Shown in pieces: positions 10,671-23,300 of a stretch of 36,940 bases of DNA (position 1 is its first letter; every line of letters begins with the position of its first letter). Under the pieces are notes generated by a model that saw only the letters and a list, made by a program, of their open reading frames with translations, did no database searches and had not been told where the DNA came from. Source of the stretch: Trebouxia sp. TZW2008 (lineage: Eukaryota > Chlorophyta > Trebouxiophyceae > Trebouxiales > Trebouxiaceae); assembly GCA_002118135.1 (NCBI GenBank), contig BDIU01000507.1, positions 1-36,940 of the forward strand. The letters are read 5' to 3'. A program made the translations under genes and the position numbers.

Positions 10671-11389
10671 AGCAGCCCGGACATGCAACTCCTACGAGGA
10701 CCCCTCAGGACGCTGACGTCGAGCGGCACCTCACAGATCGCAGCTGCTCCCAATGCATAAGGAAGAAGAATCTGGCCTCTGCATAGAGGTCCGCTGCCTC
10801 ACGTGAGTACATGTGCACCAATTTATTTGCCTTGCACTCGCAAGTCAAAAGCTCAAGGTGTCTCAAGGACTGCAACGGCACTGCGTGTATCGTCAGAGCA
10901 CGCTTGCATGATGTTAGCATGTGTGCGTGACAGGCACATTTGCAATATCAAGCATGGGCCATGAACATAGAGTGTCAAGATCTAATGGTGCATGATTTAA
11001 CCCCTAACAACAGCTGCTGCAAACAAATTCAGCAGACAAAGTCTTTACAAGAAATTGTCACGCGGGCAAACAAAGAAGCTTTAGCCTGCAGGCAGCCAAC
11101 GCTAAGCCTTCTGACGCAGGGCACAATGCATCAGGTGAAGCCGCATGTCAGGCATAAAATCCAAGCAAATCATTGCCACAACACAGCACAGATGCATACA
11201 TACATCAAATGACAGGCTTTTCTCGACAAGTTGCCAGAGTAAATGATAATGACAAGCTGCAAAGTACACAAACGCCAGGAGATCAATTGCAGTATGATAC
11301 ACATCACTAAGCTAAGCGGATGAAATGAAATAAGGGCATTAGCGAGCACGATCAAGCGCAAGCATTCATTGCAGAAGGGCTTGACAGCG
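10671..11389. other. Intergenic region: PAT1 promoter and PHYHD1-like 3' end
   Basis: Both flanking genes run on the minus strand, so this 719-bp stretch carries the 5' flank of PAT1 and the 3'UTR of the upstream dioxygenase gene. Small open frames here have no recognisable domain and I do not call them. Confidence 0.5.
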
Positions 11390-13943
11390 TCATGCTTCAG
11401 CTGTCTGCGGTGTCAAGGGTTGGAAGGGAAAGTCTGACCTCCTGTGCAACCTGCACGTGCACATTCATGACTCAGCAAACCTCGACATCACGTTGCTACC
11501 GAGAGAGCTGAAAGCTCAAAAACACAATGTACCCCAAGTGCTTGGTAGCAACTTTTGACCCAATGAATCGTATTCAAAGCAGTCACCACGTGACACTCAA
11601 GCTCTAGACAAGGTGCTTTCAACATCCAGGCATATGAATGGCATATGGCAGGCAATTCTGTGTTGTAACAGAGTATGCATATCAGTGACTCAGCAAGCAC
11701 AACACAGTTCTGTGATTCTGAGCCAGATGCTTTTTTATCGCAGCAGATGCATATGCCAGGCATTTCTGTGTACCAAGAGGGTATGCCTGTCAGAGCCTCA
11801 GCAACCACAACAGAGACTTTTGATTGGGCAAGATGCTTTGCAATTGCAGCAGATGCATACTGAAACAGCGAGAGAAGGCTCCAAGGCCATTGCTGCCATC
11901 TGTGAGCCAGCGATTCAGGGTAAGGTGCAAAAGCACTCACCAGTTGCCTTCTGGCCAAGAGTATTCTTCAGTCCCCTCCACATAGTGCACACTGTAAGCA
12001 TGCCGCGACTTGGCCGACGTGTTCTCTTTGCTGTAATGTATGTTGTTGCCATGAAGGATCACCATCGACCCTGCCTTCATTTCCAAGGGAGTGAAAGAGT
12101 CCAGGTCAAATTCCTCTGCAGTTGGAGGATCAAAAGTTGTTTTGCCATCTTTGACGGTCATTTTGCGCCTGACACCAGCTTTGTGAGAACCAGGCAGGGA
12201 CCACAAGCAGCCGTTCTCCTTTGTTGAGTCCTCGAGAGCCATCCAGAAGCCAACCACAGACAATGGCTCGGTATACAAAAATGTGCTGTCCTGGTGAGCA
12301 ACAACTTCCCCTCCAATGTTGGGTTGCTGCAGCCACAAAGATCATACCAGCTTATTTGAAGCTCAGACAATAACAGTAAGTACATTTGTTCAAAGTTGCC
12401 AGCACATGTGGTAGGTGTGTGTGTGGCCTGAGTCCTGTCTTGCCATGCTGGCTAAGCTTCAGTTGTTGTGTGCACATAAACTTTGCTTGCAAGGAGAGCG
12501 TGTGTCATGAAGTGAATGTCTTGAACAGGATTGGTTGGTCTCATACTTGCTGCTGAGCACTTGGGATTTGTGCCTCTGTACACTTAGCTTGTTTCGCAGC
12601 CATGTGACAGCATGCTTGAGCTACAAAGACGATCATCAAGCGAAGGCATATGAGTGGGCTGTGTGAATGCATTGAGATGTGTCCAGGAGGCAGACTGATG
12701 CTAAGCTGGAAACACCTTGTTGCATGATTGTGAGCAGACCTGGAAGATATACATTAATTGCATAGGGCTGTGAAATGTCAATCAGTTGTGTGAGTTGAAC
12801 AAGTGATGGCAAGATGGACATGTCACGTTGCGTGCGTCTGAGCACACCTTGAAGATATACATCGACTGAACAGGCAATGGCCTCTTGTACCCTAGATCCT
12901 CAAGCAGCTCAGCAACCTTTGCTGATCGACTCCACCGCCTGAAGACTGGGTCTGTGTCATGCATAGCTGCAGCAGAACATACTGTTTAGGACAAGCCAGG
13001 CCAAAAGATGACAAGTCAGGCAGACAGGTGGACTAGGCCAAGTCAGGCCAAAAGATGATGACAAGTCAGGCGGTAAGATGAGTTATCGGCGTTTCATGTT
13101 GCAGCATGGCTCTGCAATGAACCTTGTGCCATCGTGGCGGCACTGCACTTTACTGACGAGTCAGGCAGACAGTCTAGTGTATAGTGTTTCATGCTGCGCC
13201 ATGCTTCTGCAATGCGTCTTGTTATATAGCAGCTGCTAAGCAGGTTGCTACCATTGCTAGTCAGGGGTCTGAGTGCCGCTCAATAGCGCAGTTTGAAGTG
13301 ATTTTGCCCAAGGCACTTACAAGCACAGTAGATTTGAGCATACCATGACCCATTTTGTTGATGGAGAAAGCTTTTGGCTGGCGCAGGTTGCCCTGCTCAT
13401 CAAATGCGTTCTCCTCAAAGAAGAAGCTGACATTGTTGGCGCTATTTGAAAAGTAGTCGTCACTTGTTTTGGTCTGCAACGGCACAGGACCCCGTTCAAC
13501 TTTACAGGAACTTGAGCAAGGAGCTCAATTTTGGACAGGTGCAGTGACTTGAGCATGAGGCTGAAGAGCAAAAGACGGCGCAAGCAACATCACCTGATTC
13601 TTTGTGGAAAAGATGGAGATTGACTTTGGATCAAAACCGTCCACAAGCTTGACCGCTTGGCTGCGGAGCTCTGCCGTCTGATCAAGAGACGTGAAGTTTT
13701 CAAGCACCAAATATCCTACAGAACCCGCTAATTATCAGCTTATAAGCACCGGTCAAGTTGGTAGTGAGCGTATTTCGGCCGATGCATACCGTCTTGCTGA
13801 AACTGTTCTTTCTGCTGCGGGGTCAGCATGCTGACTGTGCGAGATGCGTTGCGCCGTGCTGGCACTTTGACTGTGCGGCGAGCGACACGGATCCCCGGCA
13901 AGCTTCTTTGCAACAAGCAGCTACGTCCCAAAGCACCTTGCAT
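11390..13943 (-). CDS. PHYHD1: Phytanoyl-CoA dioxygenase domain protein (PHYHD1-like), Fe(II)/2-oxoglutarate oxygenase
   Basis: Six exons in transcript order: 13943-13790, 13715-13594, 13473-13344, 12966-12848, 12326-11941, 11450-11390; 972 nt, 323 aa, in phase throughout. The family hydroxylates substrates using Fe(II) and 2-oxoglutarate. The iron ligands are visible as HQD (His186, Asp188) and His272 in HGNNIHYS; Arg283 in SRHAY is the expected 2-oxoglutarate-binding Arg. Other family motifs: DFPFQPL near the C-terminus, YLVLENF, PGSHKAG and KRPLPVQSMYIFK. The first about 40 residues are Arg/Ser/Ala-rich without acids (ARRTVKVPARRNASRTVS), so a mitochondrial or plastid leader is likely before MLTPQQKEQF, where most relatives begin. 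Substrate is unknown. The gene is divergent from the BRCA1-like gene. Confidence 0.92.
11640..11836. repeat. 108-bp tandem duplication in PHYHD1-like intron 5
   Basis: Two imperfect units start near 11640 and 11748. Both contain ATATG(G/C)CAGGCA, TTCTGTGT, a CTCAGCAA(G/C)CACAACA block and end GCAAGATGC/GCCAGATGC. The offset is 108 bp. The unit is intronic and not exon-derived as far as I can see. Confidence 0.65.
12725..12755 (-). repeat. Intron 4 copy of PHYHD1-like exon 4 end plus donor
   Basis: Exon 4 ends GATGTATATCTTCAAG|GTGTGCTCA at 12848. A copy 108 bp downstream reads ATGTATATCTTCCAG|GTCTGCTCA, ending at 12740. It is the same kind of exon-edge duplication seen in PAT1. Confidence 0.7.
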
Positions 13944-14370
13944 ATTGAAGACCAGACATGTAACGATGCGTTGCGAAAACGTCTCAGCGCCAATAAGCCA
14001 ACAAAACAGTCACGTAGGTCGTGTATAGAACTTGACATAAGATCTCTCGGGAAAGAGGGCAGTGGAGTTCTTGCAGCTTCACTCGACGAACGAGGCAATC
14101 AGGCAGCTTCTGAAACGAACGAAATGCCATTGCGATTTTGAATTGCCCGAGTCGATTTGATCACTATGCATGATCGTACAGCATGCTGCGACCAGTCTTC
14201 GCAGCGGAGAGCTCCCAAAAATCCGCTGCTTATGTCTGTGTGAACGACAAAGGCTTTTGCTGTCCCGTCTGACTGCTACATTCTTGCAGCGTCGCAAATT
14301 TGCTGGCAAGCTTGTCGACATGATGTTCATGATTGGTTTATTTGTGCTACGTGGACGTCAGTGAGGCTGC
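13944..14370. promoter_or_regulatory. Divergent intergenic region (putative bidirectional promoter)
   Basis: The start codons of the PHYHD1-like gene (13943, minus) and the BRCA1-like gene (14371, plus) are 427 bp apart, so both promoters and 5'UTRs must lie here. I cannot identify a convincing TATA box or named element; shared regulation is an inference from geometry only. Confidence 0.5.
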
Positions 14371-17300
14371 ATGAGTACTTTCGTCAACCTGCAGGCCTTG
14401 ACGAAGCAGTTGACATGCCCATTATGGTATGTGCAGCTCGCGCTCGTACTGCCCTTCAGCAGAGATGCTTACACCGCCTTGCAATATCAACTTGTCACGC
14501 CAATTTGTTCACCTGCATGCAGTGTTAATTTGCTACGGGACCCAACGAGCTCTTCGTCTTGTGGTCATTGCTTCTGCCAGTAAGAGGTTTTCTCCAAAAA
14601 TATAGCTCTGCAGCTGTATTTTGTACCTGCATAACAGTCGAAGTATTTCCTTCATGGTGGTGCAGCACATGCATCACTGACCATGTCAGCAAGCAACATG
14701 GTGGCAAGCCTGAATGTCCCACCTGCCATGCCCAAATCCAAGAAGGCTTGTATTTCAATCACAAATGCCAGGAAATACTCAGCATGGTTCAAGGTGATCC
14801 TTTTACCTTGCTTGATGCAATATCGTTAGCAAGCTGCATGCCTGCTTAGCAGCACTACCACTCTGACTTGTGGCTGTCTGCTGTGCTGAAGGCTTGCTCT
14901 CACCAGCATTCAATGCAGAAAAGGAGAATGACGGTATCCTGGCAAACAAGTCACCGCTGCATACAATTGGCAGCCAAGGCGAGGGTGGCCAGACCTCTGC
15001 ACCACAACAGGCCAATGCACTTTCTGTCATTGACCAGAAACAGGCCTTGCTCAAATTGCCAGCGCAGCAGCAGCAGCAGCAGCAGCAGCAGCCAGCAGTA
15101 CTGGCTACTACTGGGCGTGACAATGCAGCAGTGACTTGCAATGGCCAGCTCAATGCTGCTGCTCCAGGCAATCAGGATGCTCGTAGGATGTTGGCATCAC
15201 AAGATGTAACAGCATCTGAAACCCAGCCTTCCCCGCCCAGTGATGTCAAGCAAGAAGCAGAAGCAGGTGACGCAGCAGCAGTCGACCCGTTGCAACCTGC
15301 CCATGTGGAGCTGCAACAGGAGCTTTTACCAGCTTCTTTGCTGCGCTTTGACCAAGAATGGGGTGCCTCGGTGAGTGAATTCTTTTTTCAAAGTGAAAAA
15401 GGCAATGATGCAGAGCATTTCATCTCCCCATCTGGATGATGGCTGATTGCGCACAGCCTGCACATACTACAACAGCATGCACATATTACGACCCAAGACA
15501 AGCCTCCATGTACACTTGCTGATGCCAAGTGCTGCCTTTGATAAAACACCTGCATGCTGTATCTTTGCTAACAAGAGCATGTCATCGAGCGCTTGCTGCT
15601 CGCACAGTCATAGTTCAAGCTGGTCAGGTACCTTTGTGAACAAAACTCACTTTTGCTTACCTGGCACACAGGTTGCTGCTCTGCCACCTCCTGATGAAGC
15701 AGAAACGGCAGCTTTGGAGCAGGAAGTTCTTGCCTTAGAGGCAGTCATGATTGACTTCCAGAGGCTACTGCATGCTGAAGGCTACAGCACAGACTCAGCT
15801 GATCAAGCCATCAAGGTACAGACAGCACAAGCAGCTGCTGCATCTGCAACACATCGCTTGTCAGCTTTGAGTCCACCAGCAGCAGTTGAGACAGCGCAGA
15901 GTCAGCCAGAAGACAGCGCAAAGCAGCAATTTCAGTTGCCAGAGGGGCATGCACGAGGTGCTCAGGCTCTGCTATGCAACACAGACAACAGCCTGAGTGC
16001 CATTGATGCAATGATGCAAGCAAGAGGATACAGGTAAGGATCTCGTTGCACATGCGCTTCAGGATCTGCTGTGACAACTTAGCTATTGCCTGCTGTTGCA
16101 TATGCAGCATGACAGATTGACTGTGATTGCTGGAACTGCCTGAGGCACAATCCTTTGCGCACTGACATGCCTTGCTGTAGAAATGTAGATGTTGCGCTGT
16201 GCAATGTCTTGATATTAATGTGTGTTGTCCGTTTATGATGTCCATTGGTCTTGACCAGGACATGGTCAGATACGTTGCATTGACACAACTTGGTGTTGTG
16301 CATTGGGTTGACATAAGTACTGTGATGCTCTTGAGCTGCATTCACTCATTGCGTGATTTGCAGGCTGTCCTGTATGCCTGGGCCATCAGCTCTGCCCGCC
16401 ACTGCTGCATTGAGCGAATTAGCTTCTCCAGCAGAGGCTGAAACAGCTTCAGCAGATGCTGATCTGCTGGCGGACAGTCCTGTTCCTCTTCCTTGTTCAG
16501 CACCTGAGACAAGACATCAGGACAAAGCAACTGATGCAGAAAATCAAGAGAAAGCACCTGAGGCAGGTCATCAGGGCAAAGCAATGCCCTCGTGTGCTGG
16601 AGTGACAGCAATGCAAACGCATCGCAAGTACTTTGGTGATCTTGCTGAGGCTTTTGACAGCAGCAAGAATGATGCTGAGATCCAAGCGCCTCAGCCTGCA
16701 GCAAATCAGGACGCTGAGCAGCCAGAAGGTGTTGAGCTTGGATCAGTTCAGCCTGCTGAGCATCCAAAAGGTGTTGCATCTGCCTTGCCTCAAGGCATGG
16801 CTGAAGAGCTTGAGCAGGACGTTGTTGCCCCCAAGGCACAAGCTTCTGCTGAAGCACAATCTCAGTGTGCTGATGCAAAGCAAGCAGCCCACTCCACAGT
16901 GCCTGCTGACAGCAGTGGTGCTTGTGTCAAGGATGTGAGTGCTGACAGCGTATCAAAGGCCACCCCTTGCGTTGAGAGGGGCAACAGGCTCAGTCAGCAT
17001 GACACGCTTGCTGCTTCTCATGACGGGCTGGTGCTGCCAGACAGTGCGGGTCCCAGTCAGCAAGCACCCTTTTGCCAGCATCAGCCAGCACTAGACGCTG
17101 TCACTGACAGTTCTCAACCAAGTCCACCCGTCCCAGACCTTGATTCTATAGAAGCTGCTCTGGCGCTTGCATCTCTGGCAGCAGCAGCACAGCAGGACAC
17201 TTCAGGGCCAACAGCAGGTGCTGCACATAAAGCTGAGCAAGCTGAGAGGGGGCAAGCGGGCTACAGGGGTGAGAGGCCTCACAGACACTGCAACAGCAAC

Positions 17301-20300
17301 CGCATGCCACTAAGGGTGGTGCAGAAGACAGCTGCAGTTCAGAGGCAGCCTCTGAAACCTGCTTGGCAGAACCCAGGCAAAGCAGGCGCTAGCTGGGGGG
17401 CTAAGGGCAGGCGCACAGGCTTGCACAGGAGCAAGCCCTGCCGCAGAAGCAGACGTGTCAACGGCTCTGACAGCAAGAGTTCGCCCATGGACGAGGATCT
17501 TGAGCAGCATGATCAGCATGTTACGGCGAGACTTTCTAGCAAACCTGCAGGCAGCGGTCACTTGGGCTCAGGTGACAATGACAGGCACAAGGCTGTCAGC
17601 ACAGGAAACGGCAACGACACTGGCCCTGCTGGCATCAAAGCAGGCATTGCTGGCAAGCTGCCTGCTGTGAGCACAGAACTTGCTGCACCCACGAGAGGTG
17701 GCAGGGACGCCACAGCAGAGACACTTTCACTGCATAGCCAGCAGCCGCAGCAACAGCACACCTCACCCAAAAGCGGCATTGCGTCAACAGGGCTAGCTCA
17801 GCAGCAGCAGCAGCAGCGCACTTCACCCAAAAGCGGTATTGCTTCAAGAGGGCTAGCTCAGCAGCAGCAGCAGCAACAGCAGCAGCAAAAGCAGCAGCAA
17901 CGGATCATCTCTCCCAAGGATGGCACTGCAGCAGCAGGGGTAGCTCAGCAGGCCTGCAGCAAAGACTGTAGCAGCAGCAATGCTGATGATGATGACTTCA
18001 AGCCAGATGTGCGGCGCAGAGCAAGAGGTCCTGACTCCCCTCACTGCAGCAGCAGGAAAAGGGCTAAGCTGTCTGCTGAAAAGCTTCCACAGGGCGCAGA
18101 CCAGCAAGCACATACAGGCCAGAGCGATGCTATGGATGTTATTGGGCAAGCACTGCTTTGCTGGAATGCCAGACGCCAGCAGTGGGACTACAAGATCATC
18201 AGAAGCTGTGGTGACAGCAAGGTCAGCGGCCTTGATGCACAAATGCTGAATCAGGGATGTGTCCTCATGCTTGTCTACATGCTTGCTAGTGAGATTGCAC
18301 CACCAGATCATCACAAGCTGTGTCGACCGTAAGGTGAGCAGCTGTGGTGCACAAGTGCTGGTCATCATGTAGCAGCTGCGTGCCTGCTAGTGAAGTTGCA
18401 TTACGCAGCTGTGCGTATACAACAGCAGTCCATTTTGTGCAAGTATCTTTTGTCCACAGCTGACACTGATCAAAACCAATTTCACTTGCACGGCTTTCAG
18501 AGCTTTGGCCTGACCATTACCACCGCAACTACATTTGATCTATCACGCTGCACATGCTGCATCTAAAGTTATAATCTGCAAATGCGTTTGCCCCAAAAGG
18601 CACCTTGAGTTTGTGCTCACTGGCTAGCTGCGCATCAGCACAGTCCTGTCTGCCTCAAGGTGACACGAAACCTGCAGGGCAGCTTCTATGTGGTGAGTCA
18701 GTCAGGTCTGCCTGAGCAGACGGACCTGACAGGTGTGCAGTGGATTCAAGCTGACCAGCCTGCAACAGCTAAGCTGCACATCTGCCAGCTGCTGCAGCAA
18801 TCTGTCAAAGTGTGGTGGCCTGATGATAGGCGATACTATCAAGGCACTGTTGCTGAGTACATGATGGACAAGGTAGGCATGCAGCCCCTGTGGAGACAAG
18901 TAATGGCCCTTTGGACTGTCAACACGTCTGCAAGCACGCTTTTGCTAGGGCAGTTTCACATTTCAGCACACTCTAAACAGCACAAGATTCATTTTTTACA
19001 TTATGGGCAGAGCCCTCGATCTGTTGTACTCAGTCTGGACACTGACTTTGTTCCGCTTGAATGCTCAACCGCACCAGCGTGACACCTTGCAGAGACTTGG
19101 CATGCTTAGGCTCTGAGCATCATGTCATTGCAACCATGCACGACATGCCTAAATGGGTGGGGCAGGCCTGTGCTTGCATGCATGTCATGCTTGAGGCAGA
19201 AAGCATGCACGCTATGCACGCTATGCCATAATGGGTGAGGCAGGCCTGTGCTTGCATGCGTGTCATGCTTGAGGCAGAAGGCATGCACGCTATGCACGCT
19301 ATGTCACATGGTCGAGGCAGGCCTGTGCTTGCATGCGTGTCATGCTTGAGGCAGAAGGCATGCACGCTATGCACGCTATGTCACATGGTCGAGGCAGGTC
19401 TGTGCTTGCATGCGTGTCATGCTTGAGGCAGAAGGCATGCACGCTATGCACGCTATGCCTTAATGGGTGAGGCAGGCCTGTTCTTGCATGCGTGTCATGC
19501 TTGAGGCAGAAAGCATGCATCCCCGCCACAGACCACACCAGACCTCCTATTGTAGCAATTTTCAGCATTTGCATCACCCTGGCGTCAGGGCTACGTTGCG
19601 GACATTACCACATCAGAGTCAGAAATACCCCGTTACGGCACAGCATGCATGCTTGCAATGACATGGTGCTCAGAGCCTAAGCATGCCGATTCTTGTGTAT
19701 CCAATCTGCTTTTGCTTAGTTGCTCATGCGTGGTCACGTGTGCAAGATGCAACTCACCTGTCACAAAGTATGTGGCAGTGGCTGGTACCATGTTGTGTTG
19801 ATCTGCCGTCAACTGCAAAAGCAGAAGTTTGTTGCTTTGCAAAACTGGACGCTGACTGCCCAGACAATTCTGTGTTCGTAGCTGTATCATGCTTTACGTG
19901 CTGTGACAGGGTCTGCATAGAGTGCTGTATGATGACGGAGAAGAAGAGGAGCTCAACATGGCAGAGGAAAAGTTCAAGTTCTGCTGGTCTTTGCCTAAGT
20001 TTACTGAGCAGCATGCAAGCACAGACACAGCAAGCAGTGCTGAGGACAGCAAACGCCACGATGCGGAAATGCCTGATGCGCCACAGCCCATTGCATTGCT
20101 GGAAGAGGCACCCTCTGAAGCTCAACCCATGCAAGGCAATGACGCTACCACTCTGCATCAGTTAGCAGGCAATCAAGCTGAGCAGGCAAAAGCAGCTGCC
20201 GTTGATGCTGACAGTCTGCCTCAAGCATCACTGGGAAAGTCAAGGCATGCTGCTGTCTTGGGCAGAGACACTACAGCAGAAGCAGCAGCTGACAACAGTT

Positions 20301-23300
20301 ACCCCGCCCTTAGCAAGGGAGGCAGCAGCAAGTGTGCAGCTCAGGCAACAGACACAGGTCAAGAGGTCAGCGACAGGACGCCTGCTGCGGGCAAAGCAGC
20401 TGCTAATGAGGCAGCTCGCAGCTCCCAGGCCCGCAAACCATCGTTTGGAAGGTCAAGGCATGCTGCTGTGAGGGGCAGTGAGACTACAGTGGAAGCAGCT
20501 GATAATAGCTATCCTGCCCTCAGCAAGGGAGAAAGCAGCAAGTGTGCAGTTCATGCTACAGGCAGAGGTCAAGAGGTCAGCGACAGGACGCCTGTTGCGG
20601 GCAAAGCAGCTACTAATGAGGCAGCTCGCAGCTCCCAGGCCCGCAAGCCACTGTTTGAAACATCAAGGCATGCTGCTGTCTTGGGCAGTGAGACTACCGT
20701 AGAAGTAGCTGATAACAGTCATCCTGCTCTCAGTCAGGGAGAAAGCAGCAAGTATGCAACTCATGAAATAGTTCAAGAGGTCAGTCACAGGACGCTTGCT
20801 GAGGGCAAAGCAGCTGCTGATGAGGCTTCCCTGGTGACTCGCAGCTCACAGGGCTGCAAAACAGCTGCAGATGCTTACGACTATCCTGAATCGCAAGCAG
20901 GTGTTGCTATTGACCACTGCCCAAAAGCAGTGAATCAGCAGCAGACCACAGGACGCAAGCGGCAGCCACTGGCACAAGGGCCTGCTGTGAGACGTCAGAA
21001 GCAGCCACCTAGGAAAGCGTCACCAGTCGCCCCAATTTCTGATACAGCAAAGGGGCATCGGCAACCTCCAAGGAAGGCAAGCAGGCTAGCAAAAGCTAGC
21101 AATCAGCCTGAGGCAAGCAAAAGCACCTTACCGCCTGCTGAGGGCGGTGATGCTGCTGCTGTTGGAATTCAGCACAGTGACAGTGAGCAGCACCGCTCTG
21201 CTGAATCAATTGGCAATGACCAGCAGCAGCAGCAGCAGCAGCAGCGACCACAGCAACAGCCGCCAGTTGCTCTGCAGGTCTCTCAAGAGGCTGCTGAACA
21301 GCTTACTGCGCCAAAGGCAGATGCGGCGCAGCTTGCACGGCATCCAGCTCAGGCTCAGGTTGCAGCATCAGAGCTGCATGCTGCACCCCTGCCGAGTGTG
21401 GACAATGCTGGCGCCGCCCAAGAGCATGTAAGCAGCTTCGCTGCATCTGCAGTGTGCTCCTGCTGCTTGCAAAAAGCAACTTACTAAATGACTGCTTTCA
21501 GCAAGATGGCTTGTCAACATGTCAAAGAATGGCGCCTGCTGTTGAAGCAAGATTCTGGGCTGACCAGTATTGCAAGGCAGCAGCATGATATATTTTTGCA
21601 TGAATGCAGCTTACTTCAGGTCTCGCAGCCTCACAAAAACAACTGTGGTGTATATTTTGATGACGCTCAGGTGCATAGGGTATGCTGTGTGGCCACCCTG
21701 CTGTATGCATTGATGCAGACTGTTCCCTCTGTTTGGCTGCTGTGTCTGGTCATAATCTGTCTTGACACTGCAGTCTGTGTGCAGCAGCCACCCTTGCTGA
21801 TATGTGCAGAGTACAAACGCAGTGGCTGACAAGAAAGTGCTAGTTGGGTCTGGCTTGGATCGTAGCAGGCTGGATCAGATCAAGAGGCTCTGCAGAAGAC
21901 TACGGGCAGATACCTGCAAGGCAGTGGACCAACACACCACTCACATCATCCTGCAGGTCAGTTTCTGCAACAGACGCTGGCATTCTGGATGATGGGTAAA
22001 AATGGCCAAGCATGCTGCTTCTGTCTGTGTTTGACTTGTCACCAGGAGGGTCTACCCCAAGGATGCCTTCTGCCCTTGCCATGAAAATCGGGCTTTGATT
22101 AGCACAAGATTTGTAAGCGTGCCCTCAGTGTCTGCTTGATTTGTGACATGTGGCTTTGGGCGTGTACCAATCTTCATTCAGTAGCAATGTCATGAAAGTG
22201 CGCAGTTTTCATGAAATACCTGGATCTGCACAATGCCGACTCAGCTTATTATTTTTGCCATGGCTTGCATGCAGATAGGAACAACATTTTGCGTGTAAGT
22301 TTGCAGAGTTGGTGTCCCTATTTGCATGCATCCTACAAGCAGCAGCAGCTAAGGTAAACAGGCTGGCAGTCAGCGAGCCTGTCATAAGCTGCAGGTGAAC
22401 CCAGATGGCTTGTGTCAGCAGCATAGTCTAAAGTACTTTCAGGGCTTGGCTAGGGTTTACTACCTGGTCAGCTGGGCTAGAAGCTGTTGCAGCTTGATGA
22501 CTTGGCAGTCATTGAGCCCAGAATGAGCTGCAGGTGAACCCAGACGGCTTGTGTCAACAGCACAGCCTGAAGTACTTCCAAGGCTTAGCTGGGGGCCATT
22601 GACTGTTCAGGCGGGCTTTGCTGGATGCTTCTGCCGCCTGATAGCTCGATGTTTGCTGAGCATGGATTGGGCTGCAGGCGAACACAGATGGGTTGTGTCA
22701 ACAGCGCAGCCTGAAGTATTTTCAAGGCTTGGCTAGGGGTTGCTGGCTGGTCAGCTGGGCTTGGCTGGAAGCTTGCGCAGCCGCCGGGTGCTGGGTACCG
22801 GAGGCACAGTATGAAGTGCAAGGAGACCATTTTGCACTAGGTGCTCCCCGTGCAGGTACTGACTTCAACACCGACACCAACAAAGGAAAGTGCGATGACG
22901 ATCATGGCTCTATCTGGCCATGGTGTAGTGAACATATGCTGTATGCATGTGGTGTCACCATGAGCCTTGATGCTGGCACAGGGATGTCGTGATGACCAAT
23001 GTAGCATGACTCACACGCCAGCAAGAACAAATGGTGATTTAGCTCAACAGACTCGACGCTTTTGCACAAGCAGTGACATGAAACAGAGTGTATCTGCACG
23101 TAGTGATTGCAGAGCGTCCACTACAAAAAGTGGATTTGTTGCTTGATTGTGGCAGAGGTCAATGCTAAACATATTGATTATGGCCTGTCAATGCACACAA
23201 AACAAAAGCAGGTTTGCACAGCTGGCAACACTGGCTGCAGAACAATTTGCACATAGAGTCAGCTGATTGCGTGCATCTGTGCAGCACGTACAGCGAGTGA

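Noticed and set aside
18660..19082. Independent 140-aa gene
   Set aside because: Its first part is exon 7 of the BRCA1-like gene and runs through a good donor at 18873. The last 34 codons are kept only as a possible alternative exon.
19140..19520. CRISPR-like evenly spaced repeats
   Set aside because: Units are contiguous 77-bp tandem copies without unique spacers, in an intron of a eukaryotic gene.
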